A stretch of 64,000 bases of DNA from JBCBSZ01 sp039185015 (GTDB lineage Bacteria > Actinomycetota > Acidimicrobiia > Acidimicrobiales > Poriferisodalaceae). Every line of letters starts with the position of its first letter. Position 1 is the first letter of the stretch. The translations under genes and the position numbers were made by a program. The stretch lies in assembly GCA_039185015.1 (NCBI GenBank), contig JBCDAU010000028.1, positions 1 through 64,000 on the forward strand, written 5' to 3'. Below, piece after piece: positions 51,194 through 58,806 of this stretch. A model generated the notes under the pieces. The model did no database searches. It was given only the letters and a program-made list of their open reading frames with translations, and was not told the DNA's origin.

Positions 51194-52651
51194 ATGCCGC
51201 GGACGTTGCTCCGACTACTGATGACGATGCTCGTGACGGCCCTGGTGGCCACCGCGTGCGCCGGGAATGAGAACGGCGACGCCGGAAAGCAGCCGCCGGA
51301 CACGACCGTGGCGGAGGTGACCGGCAGCACCGCTGGCCCCACGACCACCGTCGCCCCGGCCACCACCGCGGCGCCGACGACGACCGCCGCACCGACGACC
51401 ACCACGACCGAGCCCCCGCCACCGTCCTGGACCAACGACGAGCTCGATGTCGTCGGGCGCGTCGCCCACGACGGCGACGTCGCCGTGGTCGTCGCGACCG
51501 AGGACGGCGTCACGCTCGAGACGGTGGCCGTCGAGGTGGCGACGGGCCTCGAGCTGTGGCGAGCGCCGTACACACCCGGAGGCCGGTTCGGCGGGATGGG
51601 CCTCGCCGGTCTCAACGTGATCGACGGTGTCGCCGTGCATCCCGAGGGCGATCCCGCCGATCCCTTCGGGACCGAGCTCGTGGGCCGTGACGCTCGCACG
51701 GGCGAGGAGCTCTGGCGTGACGAGGCGCCGCTCACGTTCGGTGCCGAGGTGTGCGGTGACGTCGCCTGCGCTGCCGTGCTCGACCCGGCGACCGGTGCGT
51801 ACGTCGCCGTCGGCCTCGACGTCAGATCCGGCACCCGCCTCTGGGCCGTCGACGGCGCCGACATCGACTACGTCACCGACCCGGACCTCGCCGTCGTCCT
51901 GACGGTCGGGCCCGACCCCTATATCACCGCGGTCGAGCCGGCGACGGGATCCATCCGCTGGGATGTCGACCCCGAGGAGTTGCTCGGGCAGGACATGACC
52001 ACCGGCTTCGGCTGGAACTTCGTCCGGCGGGACGGGGTGGTCCTGGCGTACCTGAGCCGGCAGATCGGGTCACCGACGACCTACGCCGCCACGTTCGCCC
52101 TCGACGACGTGACCGGGGAGCTGCTCTGGGAGCGGGAGGACGTCCGGATCAACCGCTGGCCGATCGATGCGCTCACCGTCTCGCCGTGGGTGCCCGACGG
52201 CGAGTTCCTCCGCATCGAGGCGATCGAGGTCCTCGACGATCTCCGCTCCGGCGCGGCGACATCGATCGAGGTGCCGCTGCCCGAGGACACCGAGTCGCGC
52301 AACCAGATCGGCTTCGGGGACGCCGCGTTCGGTCCGGACGGCGGGACGATCTTCTGGCTGGTCGACGACGACTGGGTCGGCCTCGACGCCACGACGGGTC
52401 AGCCGGCAGAGATTCCGGACGTCGTCTGGGAGGCGACCGAGACCGAGCTGGTCGACCTGGCACCGATCCTGCCCGCAGACCGGCCGACGGTGTGGCTGAG
52501 GGAGGCAGGCTATGCGCCCATCAGCAGCGTCGATCGCTCGCCCGCCGACGTCGACGCGGCGGAGATCCCCGACTTCGTCGGCCGGACCGTCGCCGGGTGG
52601 ACCGTGTGGATCGACGCCGACGGGGCGCTGAACGGCGTCCGCACCGGCTGA
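51194..52651 (+). CDS. Lipoprotein with PQQ-like beta-propeller
   Basis: A 485-aa exported protein. Signal with lipobox (TALVATAC, near residue 22), then a Thr/Ala/Pro-rich linker (to about 80). The body shows propeller blades with repeated GLELWRAPY, GTRLWAVDG, GSIRWDVDP and GELLWERED strands, as in PQQ-dependent or PQQ-like proteins. No PQQ-binding residues are identifiable, so it may be a binding protein. Start MPRTLLR has GGAGGTGG upstream. It follows the protease by 92 bases. Confidence 0.85.
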   Translation: MPRTLLRLLMTMLVTALVATACAGNENGDAGKQPPDTTVAEVTGSTAGPTTTVAPATTAAPTTTAAPTTTTTEPPPPSWTNDELDVVGRVAHDGDVAVVVATEDGVTLETVAVEVATGLELWRAPYTPGGRFGGMGLAGLNVIDGVAVHPEGDPADPFGTELVGRDARTGEELWRDEAPLTFGAEVCGDVACAAVLDPATGAYVAVGLDVRSGTRLWAVDGADIDYVTDPDLAVVLTVGPDPYITAVEPATGSIRWDVDPEELLGQDMTTGFGWNFVRRDGVVLAYLSRQIGSPTTYAATFALDDVTGELLWEREDVRINRWPIDALTVSPWVPDGEFLRIEAIEVLDDLRSGAATSIEVPLPEDTESRNQIGFGDAAFGPDGGTIFWLVDDDWVGLDATTGQPAEIPDVVWEATETELVDLAPILPADRPTVWLREAGYAPISSVDRSPADVDAAEIPDFVGRTVAGWTVWIDADGALNGVRTG

Positions 52652-52679
52652 CGGCGAGAGGCTGGCGATCCCGCTCGTC

Positions 52680-52895
52680 TCAGTGGAAGCGGCGGTCGAC
52701 CGGCGAGAGGTCGGACAGGGCCCGCTCGCTGGCCGTCGGTCGCGCCACGCTCATCGACCGGACGGCCGCGAGGAGGCCCGCGAGGAGCCGTCGCCACCGC
52801 GCGGTCGAGCGTCCCGTGGCGGTCTCCGCCGGCGCCTCGGATCCGACGACGACGATGGCGGTGAGCTGGGCGAACGGGAGCGTCGTGGAGGCCAT
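52680..52895 (-). CDS. Small hypothetical protein divergent from LysR
   Basis: A 71-aa ORF starting MASTTLPFAQLT with GGAG 3 bases upstream, an unusually tight spacing. Residues 32-50 (ARWRRLLAGLLAAVRSMSV) form a basic amphipathic helix. The end (ERALSDLSPVDRRFH) recalls short DUF1127-like proteins, but this is weak. It points away from a LysR gene across a shared inverted repeat, a position common for LysR targets. Confidence 0.4.
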   Translation of the reverse strand: MASTTLPFAQLTAIVVVGSEAPAETATGRSTARWRRLLAGLLAAVRSMSVARPTASERALSDLSPVDRRFH

Positions 52896-52937
52896 GTCTC
52901 CACTGTGCGGCGGGTCGGTGCGTGACTCAAGCGACAC

Positions 52938-52960
52938 GTTGTCACCCGAATCGTGACGAC
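52938..52960. promoter_or_regulatory. Candidate LysR-binding inverted repeat
   Basis: GTTGTCAC (52938-52945) and GTGACGAC (52953-52960) pair at 7 of 8 positions; a third GTCAC is at 52963-52967. The site lies between the divergent small ORF and the lysR gene, and a TACGGT box (52975-52980) sits 6 bases before the lysR ATG. Confidence 0.5.
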
Positions 52961-52986
52961 CTGTCACCACCTGCTACGGTCGCTCC

Positions 52987-53862
52987 ATGCAGCTCGACGT
53001 CGAGGCCGTGCGGACGCTGATGGTCGTGCTCGACCACGGCTCGATCACCAAGGCGGCGCAGGTGTTGCACGTGAGCCGCTCGGCGGCGAGCTGGCGCATC
53101 AAACGCCTCGAGGAGCACGTCGGCCAGGAGCTCCTCGTGCGCGACGGCCACGATCTCCGCCCCACGCGGGCCGCACGGCTCGTGCTCGACGACGCCCGCA
53201 CCCTGATCGAGACGCACGATCGCATCGCACGACGCCTCGATGGGGCCGACCTCACCGGCTCGGTGAACGTCGCCGGCGACACCGACACCGACGTGGCGAC
53301 GCTGAGCCGGATCCTGGGGTCGTTCCGTCGCGTGCACCCGGGCGTCGAGGTCAACCTCACCATCGAGCAGGCCCCTCGGGTGCGCTCGGCGATCGACGAG
53401 GGTCGCATCGACATCGGCCTCATCGAGGGCACCGACGATCACCTCCGACCGACCGACCGGGTGCTGTCGACCGACGACCTGGTGTGGGTGACGGGCAAGT
53501 GCTGCGCCCACGACGACGGTGTGATCCCGCTCGTCACCTTCGGTCGTGACTGCTTCTACCGGGACATCGGCGAGCCGCTGCTCGAAGCGGCGGGCGTCGA
53601 GTTCCGCGTGGCGCTGTCGATCCCGAGCTCCGAGGGGGTCATCGCCGCCGTCGCCGACGGGCTGGGGGTCGCCCTGCTTCGCAGGAGCTGGCTCTCGGAT
53701 CGATTGGCGATCTGGGCGCCGGGCGACGACCTGCCGGACCTCCCCCGGGTGCACCACTTCGCTCGCTCGTCCGACAGCGGCTCCGACATCGTGAAGCGCC
53801 TCGTCGAGGTCATCGCCGACGAGATGTGCGCGCCGAAGCCGCCGCTCACCGCCGTCTCCTGA
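52987..53862 (+). CDS. LysR family transcriptional regulator
   Basis: A 291-aa LysR-type regulator. The N-terminal winged HTH is clear (VRTLMVVLDHGSITKAAQVL followed by HVSRSAASWRIKRLEEHVGQ, residues 8-47). A periplasmic-binding-like effector domain follows (SVNVAGDTDTDV, RSAIDEGRIDIGLIEG). It starts with a leaderless-type promoter and is followed 19 bases later by the selenoprotein-B-like gene, so it probably regulates that gene as well as itself. Effector unknown. Confidence 0.93.
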   Translation: MQLDVEAVRTLMVVLDHGSITKAAQVLHVSRSAASWRIKRLEEHVGQELLVRDGHDLRPTRAARLVLDDARTLIETHDRIARRLDGADLTGSVNVAGDTDTDVATLSRILGSFRRVHPGVEVNLTIEQAPRVRSAIDEGRIDIGLIEGTDDHLRPTDRVLSTDDLVWVTGKCCAHDDGVIPLVTFGRDCFYRDIGEPLLEAAGVEFRVALSIPSSEGVIAAVADGLGVALLRRSWLSDRLAIWAPGDDLPDLPRVHHFARSSDSGSDIVKRLVEVIADEMCAPKPPLTAVS

Positions 53863-53881
53863 TCGGCGAGGATCTCTGACC

Positions 53882-55159
53882 ATGGTCCGTCTCTCCGATC
53901 TCCACGCCACCGAGGCCGAACATCTCCGAGCCCGTGCGGCGGCCATGCCCGAGCTGCCGTGCGAGCGATGGCTGACGCCCAAGCCGCTCGCCGAGTCGAC
54001 GGTGGCGCTGGTGTCCACGTGCGGGATGCACCGGCGTGATGATCCGCCGTTCACCCCCGGCGCGGTCGACTACCGGCTCCTCCCCCGGGGCGTCGACTGG
54101 GGCGATGTGCTCGTGTCGCACATCAGCGTGAACTTCGACCGCAGCGGCCTGGCCGACGATCCGAACGTCGCCATGCCCCTCGACCGCCTCGAGGACCTCG
54201 CCGCCGCCGGCGAGATCGGCGGGGTCTCGCGGTGGCACTACACGTTCATGGGCGCCATGCCGGCGCCGCAGAACTTCGAGGCAACGGGCACCGAGGTGGG
54301 CCGACTGCTCGCGGCGGACGGGGTCGACGTCGCCCTAATCGTCCCCATCTGACCGCTGTGCACGGGCGCCGTGGGCGCCCTCTCGCACTACATCGAGCGG
54401 GCCGGCGTGGCCACGGCGTCGATCAGCCTGGTCCGTGAGCAGACCGAACGGGTCCGCCCACCGAGGGCGCTGTGGGTGCCGTTCCCACTGGGGCGGCCGT
54501 TGGGTGTCCCGGGCGATGCCGACTTCCAGCTCGACGTGATGCGCGCCGCCCTCGGCATGCTCGCTACCGCCACCGAGCCGACGATCGAGGACTACCCGAC
54601 CGAGGCACCCGGGGCTGGTCCGGAAGCGTGGGCCTGCCCGCTGAACCTCGGCGGCTCAGCCGACGACTCGCTGGCCGGTCGACTCCGGGCCGAGGTCGGT
54701 CGCCTGCGCCCGTGGTCGGCCGAGACCCGTCGTCGGCGAGGGCGGACGATGTTCGGCCTCTCGGGCGCCGCCCCCGACCAGGTCGACGAGGTCGTCGAGG
54801 CGCTCATCGGCATCGCCGAGTCGGGCGATGTCGCCAGCGCTCCGGCCGGTGAGATCGAGTGGGCGCACACGATGCCGCTCCTCATCCGGCACCTCGTCGA
54901 CGACCTCCGCGGCCACTACCACGAGGCCATCGCCTCCCAGCCGGGCGAGACTCCACCGAACCACGATGCGCTCAACGAGTGGATCTTCGGCTCGACCATC
55001 TTCGGCGAGCTGCTCATCGAGCTCGGCGACCACCTCACCGAGGCAGGTGAGGACCACCCGATGGCCGTCCTCGTCCGCAACTTCGTCATCCCCGAAGGCC
55101 ACTACCGAGGCGTGGCCAACTTCGAGGGCGTCGCCGGCTACCAGCGGTCCGACGACTGA
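53882..55159 (+). CDS. Glycine/sarcosine/betaine/D-proline reductase selenoprotein-B-like protein, predicted Sec157
   Basis: Two fragments in one frame, split by a TGA at 54350-54352, make one 425-aa protein. The N-terminal part ends LLAADGVDVALIVPI; reading on gives U157-PLC160-TGAVGALSHYIERAG, the U-x-x-C pattern of the GrdB/PrdB-like family followed by the family's RPPRALWVPFPLGRPLGVPG block. These proteins use a selenol-thiol pair in reduction. A 7-bp hairpin starts 11 bases after the TGA. The C-terminal 170 residues look like a family-specific extension. Substrate not known; D-proline or glycine reduction is not implied. Selenocysteine is inferred. Confidence 0.85.
54364..54380 (+). promoter_or_regulatory. 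Bacterial SECIS-like hairpin of the selenoprotein-B-like gene
   Basis: GGGCGCC (54364-54370) pairs perfectly with GGCGCCC (54374-54380) around the loop GUG. The loop begins 18 bases after the UGA and its first base is G, meeting the published bacterial rules (3-14 base loop with G in the first two positions, 16-37 bases from UGA). Confidence 0.75.
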
Positions 55160-55172
55160 GGCCGATGCTGCT

Positions 55173-55784
55173 TCAGTCGATCGGCTTGGTCGCGACCAGA
55201 TCGATCAGCGCCGACATCCCCACGTGACCGCTGCCCTCGACGATCTCGGTGTCGTAGCTCCGGAGCACGTCGATGCGCAGCTCGGCGAAGGCGTCGCGGA
55301 GGAGCTCCTCGGTGTACATGAACGACCGATCGGGCGGGCCGCCGGTTGCGTAGTCGACCTGCTCGGGCCGGTAACCGTGGAGGAGCAGCCGACCGCCCGG
55401 CCGGAGCGTGCGGACGAAGCCGCCGAACACCTCGGCCCGTCGATCGGGATCGAGGAACTGGATGAACACTGCGACGACGGCGTCGTACCGCTCCGGCTCC
55501 CAGGCCCAGTCGTCGATGTCGCTGACGCGGAAGTCGACGTCGACACCCCGGTCGGTGGCGAGCCGGCGGGCCTTGTCGACCCCGACGGTCGAGGCGTCCA
55601 TCGCCGTGACGTGCATGCCGTGCTCGGCGAGGAAGACGGAGTTGCGGCCCTCACCGTCGGCGACGGCCAACACGTTGCTCCGCGCGGCCAGCTCCCCGGC
55701 GTACCGAGCCACGAAGGCGGCGGGCTCGGTGCCGAAGAGGTAGTCGTCGGTCGAGTAGCGCTCGTCCCACCGGGGTCCAGCCAT
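55173..55784 (-). CDS. Class I SAM-dependent methyltransferase (TehB-like)
   Basis: A 203-aa methyltransferase. Seen: RWDERYSTDDYLFGTEPAAF at the N-terminus, motif I AVADGEGRNSVFLAEHG (residues about 42-58; AVADGEGRN is common in the tellurite-resistance-type group), motif II VTAMDAS, and the RYDAVVAVFIQFLDPDRR region. The start at 55784 has GGAGGG upstream. Substrate unknown. Ends 13 bases after the selenoprotein stop, convergent with it, so no shared transcript; a seleno-metabolite methylation role is only a thought. Confidence 0.88.
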   Translation of the reverse strand: MAGPRWDERYSTDDYLFGTEPAAFVARYAGELAARSNVLAVADGEGRNSVFLAEHGMHVTAMDASTVGVDKARRLATDRGVDVDFRVSDIDDWAWEPERYDAVVAVFIQFLDPDRRAEVFGGFVRTLRPGGRLLLHGYRPEQVDYATGGPPDRSFMYTEELLRDAFAELRIDVLRSYDTEIVEGSGHVGMSALIDLVATKPID

Positions 55785-55830
55785 CCTGTGTCCCTCCATC
55801 GACGCCGAGGCCGTGGCGCCCAGGCTGCAT

Positions 55831-55848
55831 CCTCGGGTCGACCTGAGG
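55831..55848. promoter_or_regulatory. Near-perfect 18-bp palindrome upstream of the methyltransferase
   Basis: CCTCGGGTC followed by GACCTGAGG pairs at 8 of 9 positions with no spacer. Upstream of the methyltransferase and downstream of the DM13 gene: operator or terminator. Confidence 0.3.
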
Positions 55849-55876
55849 TCAAGCGGCGCCTGACGACCATCGGGCC

Positions 55877-56629
55877 TCAGAGCTGGATGGTGGCTCCGGT
55901 GAACTCGACGCTGAAGGCCGTGCACCACACCAGCACGGTGTAGGGGCCCGAGAGCTCGGTGCCCGGCGGCAGCTCGTAGGTCTGATCGCCGATGTTGCCC
56001 TTCAGCGTGCCGAGGTTGATCGAGCCCTCGACGAGGTCGGTCTGGTCGGCGCCGGGCACGAGGTAGACGTCGAGGTCGGGACCGTTGTCGGTCTCGAAGT
56101 TCTCGAAGCGAAGCACGAGCGTGCCGTCGGGGTTCTCGAAGATGCCGGCGTCACCGATGCCGGTGTGGCCGGTGAGCCCCACGAAGGTGCCGGCGCCGAG
56201 CAGCTCGGGCATGTCGACCGCCACGGCGTCACCGGGCTCTCCGCCGGCGAGCTGGGCGTCGATCGAGGTCGCGAACTCCTCGTTGACGACGTCGTCGATG
56301 AAGTACGGCGAGAGCAGCCACCAGTTCACCGCGGCGAACGGGACGAGGAGGACGACGATTCGCGCCCGCGCCGGCACGTTGATCCAGAGCATCGTCACGA
56401 ACACCGCAGCTGCGATGGCCGTGCCCCCGGCGGTGAACAGCAGCGTCCGGCCGTTCTGGAACGGGGCCTCGACGATGCTGGGCTCGAGGGCGAGCAGGAG
56501 GAGCATCAGCGCAGCGACGCCGCCGCCGACGACGAGCTCGAGGCGGGTGATGCGGGAGACGACGCGTCGCAGCGGCGACTCGGCGGAGGACCGGGGGTCG
56601 GTCTCGGCGGGAGGAGGAGAAGAGGTCAT
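55877..56629 (-). CDS. DM13 domain membrane protein (paralogue)
   Basis: A 250-aa protein with the same design as the one at 41800: three N-terminal helices (near residues 30-48, 62-80, 86-104), the WWLLSPYFIDDVV segment, then the DM13 domain (GAGTFVGLTGHTGIGDAGIF near 150, VLRFENFETDNGPDLDVYLV, Cys in LVWCTAFSVEF). The Ala/Thr/Pro linker of the other copy is missing; only about 15 residues join helix 3 to the domain. Upstream bases around both starts are alike (GTGACCATGACC). Confidence 0.87.
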   Translation of the reverse strand: MTSSPPPAETDPRSSAESPLRRVVSRITRLELVVGGGVAALMLLLLALEPSIVEAPFQNGRTLLFTAGGTAIAAAVFVTMLWINVPARARIVVLLVPFAAVNWWLLSPYFIDDVVNEEFATSIDAQLAGGEPGDAVAVDMPELLGAGTFVGLTGHTGIGDAGIFENPDGTLVLRFENFETDNGPDLDVYLVPGADQTDLVEGSINLGTLKGNIGDQTYELPPGTELSGPYTVLVWCTAFSVEFTGATIQL

Positions 56630-56801
56630 GGTCACGAAGGGGGAACCCTGACCTCGGTGTCGGCAGTCCCGGCGAGATGTGAAGGTCTGGGGAACGGCTG
56701 GCTGCGCCCAGCGAAGGCCGGCTACGGCTCACGTCCGACCCGGAGCCGCCATAGCAACGGACGCGCGACGCGGCCGAGGCCTCCGGACCGAAGCACTGTC
56801 G

Positions 56802-56807
56802 TACCCT
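56802..56807 (+). promoter_or_regulatory. TACCCT -10-like box
   Basis: TACCCT is 8 bases before GTG 56816: leaderless-type start of the lipoprotein gene. Confidence 0.35.
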
Positions 56808-56815
56808 CCAATCGC

Positions 56816-58285
56816 GTGTTCGTGGCTGCGCTCAGCTCACTGATCCTTGCGTTGGCGATGCTCACCTCGTGCGCTGGCGAACCCGAGAGCACCTCTCCGA
56901 CGACAACGACTTCGGAGGCCGTGCCGCAGACGGTCATCTCGACGACGACACCGACCACAGCCCTCACGGCGACCTCTCAACCCGCGGCGGCACGGACGCC
57001 GAACCTCGACGCACTCCCCGCGGACGGCTACCTCGTGGTCCGGCGGGGCTCAGCTCTGGAGCTCCATCGTCCCGGCATTCCCGTGCGGGTCACCGAGTTC
57101 GATCGACCTCCCGAGTCGGTGCGACCGATCGCACGCACGACCGTTGCTCTCGTAACGAGCTTCGACAACGTCGACAGCAACCACTTCGCCGCTCTGATCG
57201 ACCTCGCCACCGGCCAGACGGTGCGCGAGCTCGACTACGACGCGGTGCTTGACGTCATCGAGCTCGGAACGCCCGAGCGACCCTTGCTGTTGATCGACGA
57301 ACGCCGGCGCGGCGCATCGGCCGAACTGGTCGAGGTCCACACGGGCGAACTGCTCGACCGATGGACGGGCGTGACTGCCGTGGTCCGATCGCCAGACCGC
57401 CAATCGGCCGTTCTGCACGGTGCGTCGTTCGGGGGCGGCTACGTCGCCATCGACGCCGACGGATCCAGCACCGTCGGGCCGGGTTGCGCCGGCTTCCTCG
57501 CCGACGGGCGCCGCTACCAGGGGTGCGACGGGTTCATCGAGTTCGTCGACCCTCGAGGCGATGTGGAGCGTGTCGAGGCCGTCCCTGGGCTGTGGTGGCC
57601 GATCGGTGTCGATCTGTGGATGCGGGCTGACATCGACCGGATCGATCTCGTCGACTGGGGTCGGCTGCCGGGCCGCGCAACCGTGCATGTGGCGGCGTCA
57701 CCGACGCAGGCCGGCGTCGAGGTCGACTACGTCGTCGATCCGCTGTTCACCTGCCTCGACTGCGCCTGGCGACTCGGATTCGCCTCGAGTTCGTCGGAGC
57801 AGGTGATCATCGACGCTGCGGGCACGACGGTGCTGCGCACCGATCGGTACTCGTTCGGTCCGACCACGTCGCCCTCCCGGTGGGCATGGCCACAGGTCCG
57901 CCAGCTCTTCGAGGGGGTGTTTCGGGTCATCGAGGGCGGTACTACCGAGCCAATCCGAGGCCTCGACCTCGCTCGTGGCGACTTCATCGAGATCGACGTC
58001 GACATCCCCGCTGAGTGCGATCGTGGCTTCTTCGAGTCGATTCGCCTGGAGGCCCCGGTTGAAGACGCCTTGTTGATGCTCTGCGACCCTGTGCTCGCGA
58101 CTGTCCGCGCCGATGGCGGGACGACGAGCATCGACTTGGCCGAAGACGATCGACTGACCTGGTTGGCGGACAGGCGAACCAGGCTGATCCTCAACGATGA
58201 GAGCTCGTTCCTGGTCGGCTCACGGGAGGGGACACTCACCGACCTCGGCGTGCCGGACGTGGTCGCACTCGTCGGCGCACCTTGA
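56816..58285 (+). CDS. Hypothetical lipoprotein, beta-rich
   Basis: A 489-aa exported protein. Signal with lipobox (AMLTSC, Cys near residue 19), then a Ser/Thr/Ala-rich linker to about residue 60. The rest is beta-rich with repeated short hydrophobic strands separated by Asp/Gly turns, possibly a propeller, but no known repeat is recognised. Cysteines near 301-304 (CLDC) are a possible metal or disulfide site. Its base composition and codon use look like its neighbours. Confidence 0.7.
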   Translation: MFVAALSSLILALAMLTSCAGEPESTSPTTTTSEAVPQTVISTTTPTTALTATSQPAAARTPNLDALPADGYLVVRRGSALELHRPGIPVRVTEFDRPPESVRPIARTTVALVTSFDNVDSNHFAALIDLATGQTVRELDYDAVLDVIELGTPERPLLLIDERRRGASAELVEVHTGELLDRWTGVTAVVRSPDRQSAVLHGASFGGGYVAIDADGSSTVGPGCAGFLADGRRYQGCDGFIEFVDPRGDVERVEAVPGLWWPIGVDLWMRADIDRIDLVDWGRLPGRATVHVAASPTQAGVEVDYVVDPLFTCLDCAWRLGFASSSSEQVIIDAAGTTVLRTDRYSFGPTTSPSRWAWPQVRQLFEGVFRVIEGGTTEPIRGLDLARGDFIEIDVDIPAECDRGFFESIRLEAPVEDALLMLCDPVLATVRADGGTTSIDLAEDDRLTWLADRRTRLILNDESSFLVGSREGTLTDLGVPDVVALVGAP

Positions 58286-58806
58286 GGTCGTTGCGGTCTG
58301 CGTAGAACCCGGGAGCTGCGGTGCGGGGGTCGCTGCGGGAGGCCCGACCGAGATCGTGGTGAACCTTCGCGGCCCACGAGGATCGCTCCAGATCGCGGGC
58401 AGCGCGATCAGCACTCGGCGACGAACACGACGAAGCAACCTGCTCCGAGGCCCACGCCCCCGACTCGAAGAGGTCACTCTGTTCATCCGAGAGTGGCTCA
58501 GCGAGCACCTCGGCAAGGACCTCACCCGACGACGGTCGGTCGCGAACGTCGACGTCGCCAGCTGCGAACGCCGCCATCGCCACGGATGCGCTGGCCAAGG
58601 ACGCCCGGAACGTCCTCCGCCAACGAGGAGTACCGATCGACGATCCCAGCGCTGGTAGATCGCCCTGGAAGCGCACACAACTCAGGGTGGTACGCACACC
58701 ACGATCGCCACCGAGGCGCTGTGCTCGGGCGGCGCCTTTCCTTCGAAGTGACCCGCTGCTGAGGAACTCGCCCGAAGAGGGCGGCTGGCCCTGGTTCACT
58801 AGCCGG
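58286..58806. other. 521-base stretch without a convincing gene
   Basis: No frame with a good start covers this stretch. The best is a minus-strand frame (58868-58236, 210 codons) containing PSSGEVLAEVLAEPLSDEQS, which looks protein-like but overlaps both neighbours and resembles no family I know; it may be a gene remnant. No tRNA or clear hairpin seen. The Hen1 promoter should lie here. Confidence 0.5.

Noticed and set aside
53882..55159. Frameshift or pseudogene explanation for the split at 54350
   Set aside because: No frame change occurs; both halves are intact and the hairpin and U-P-L-C motif are in the expected places.
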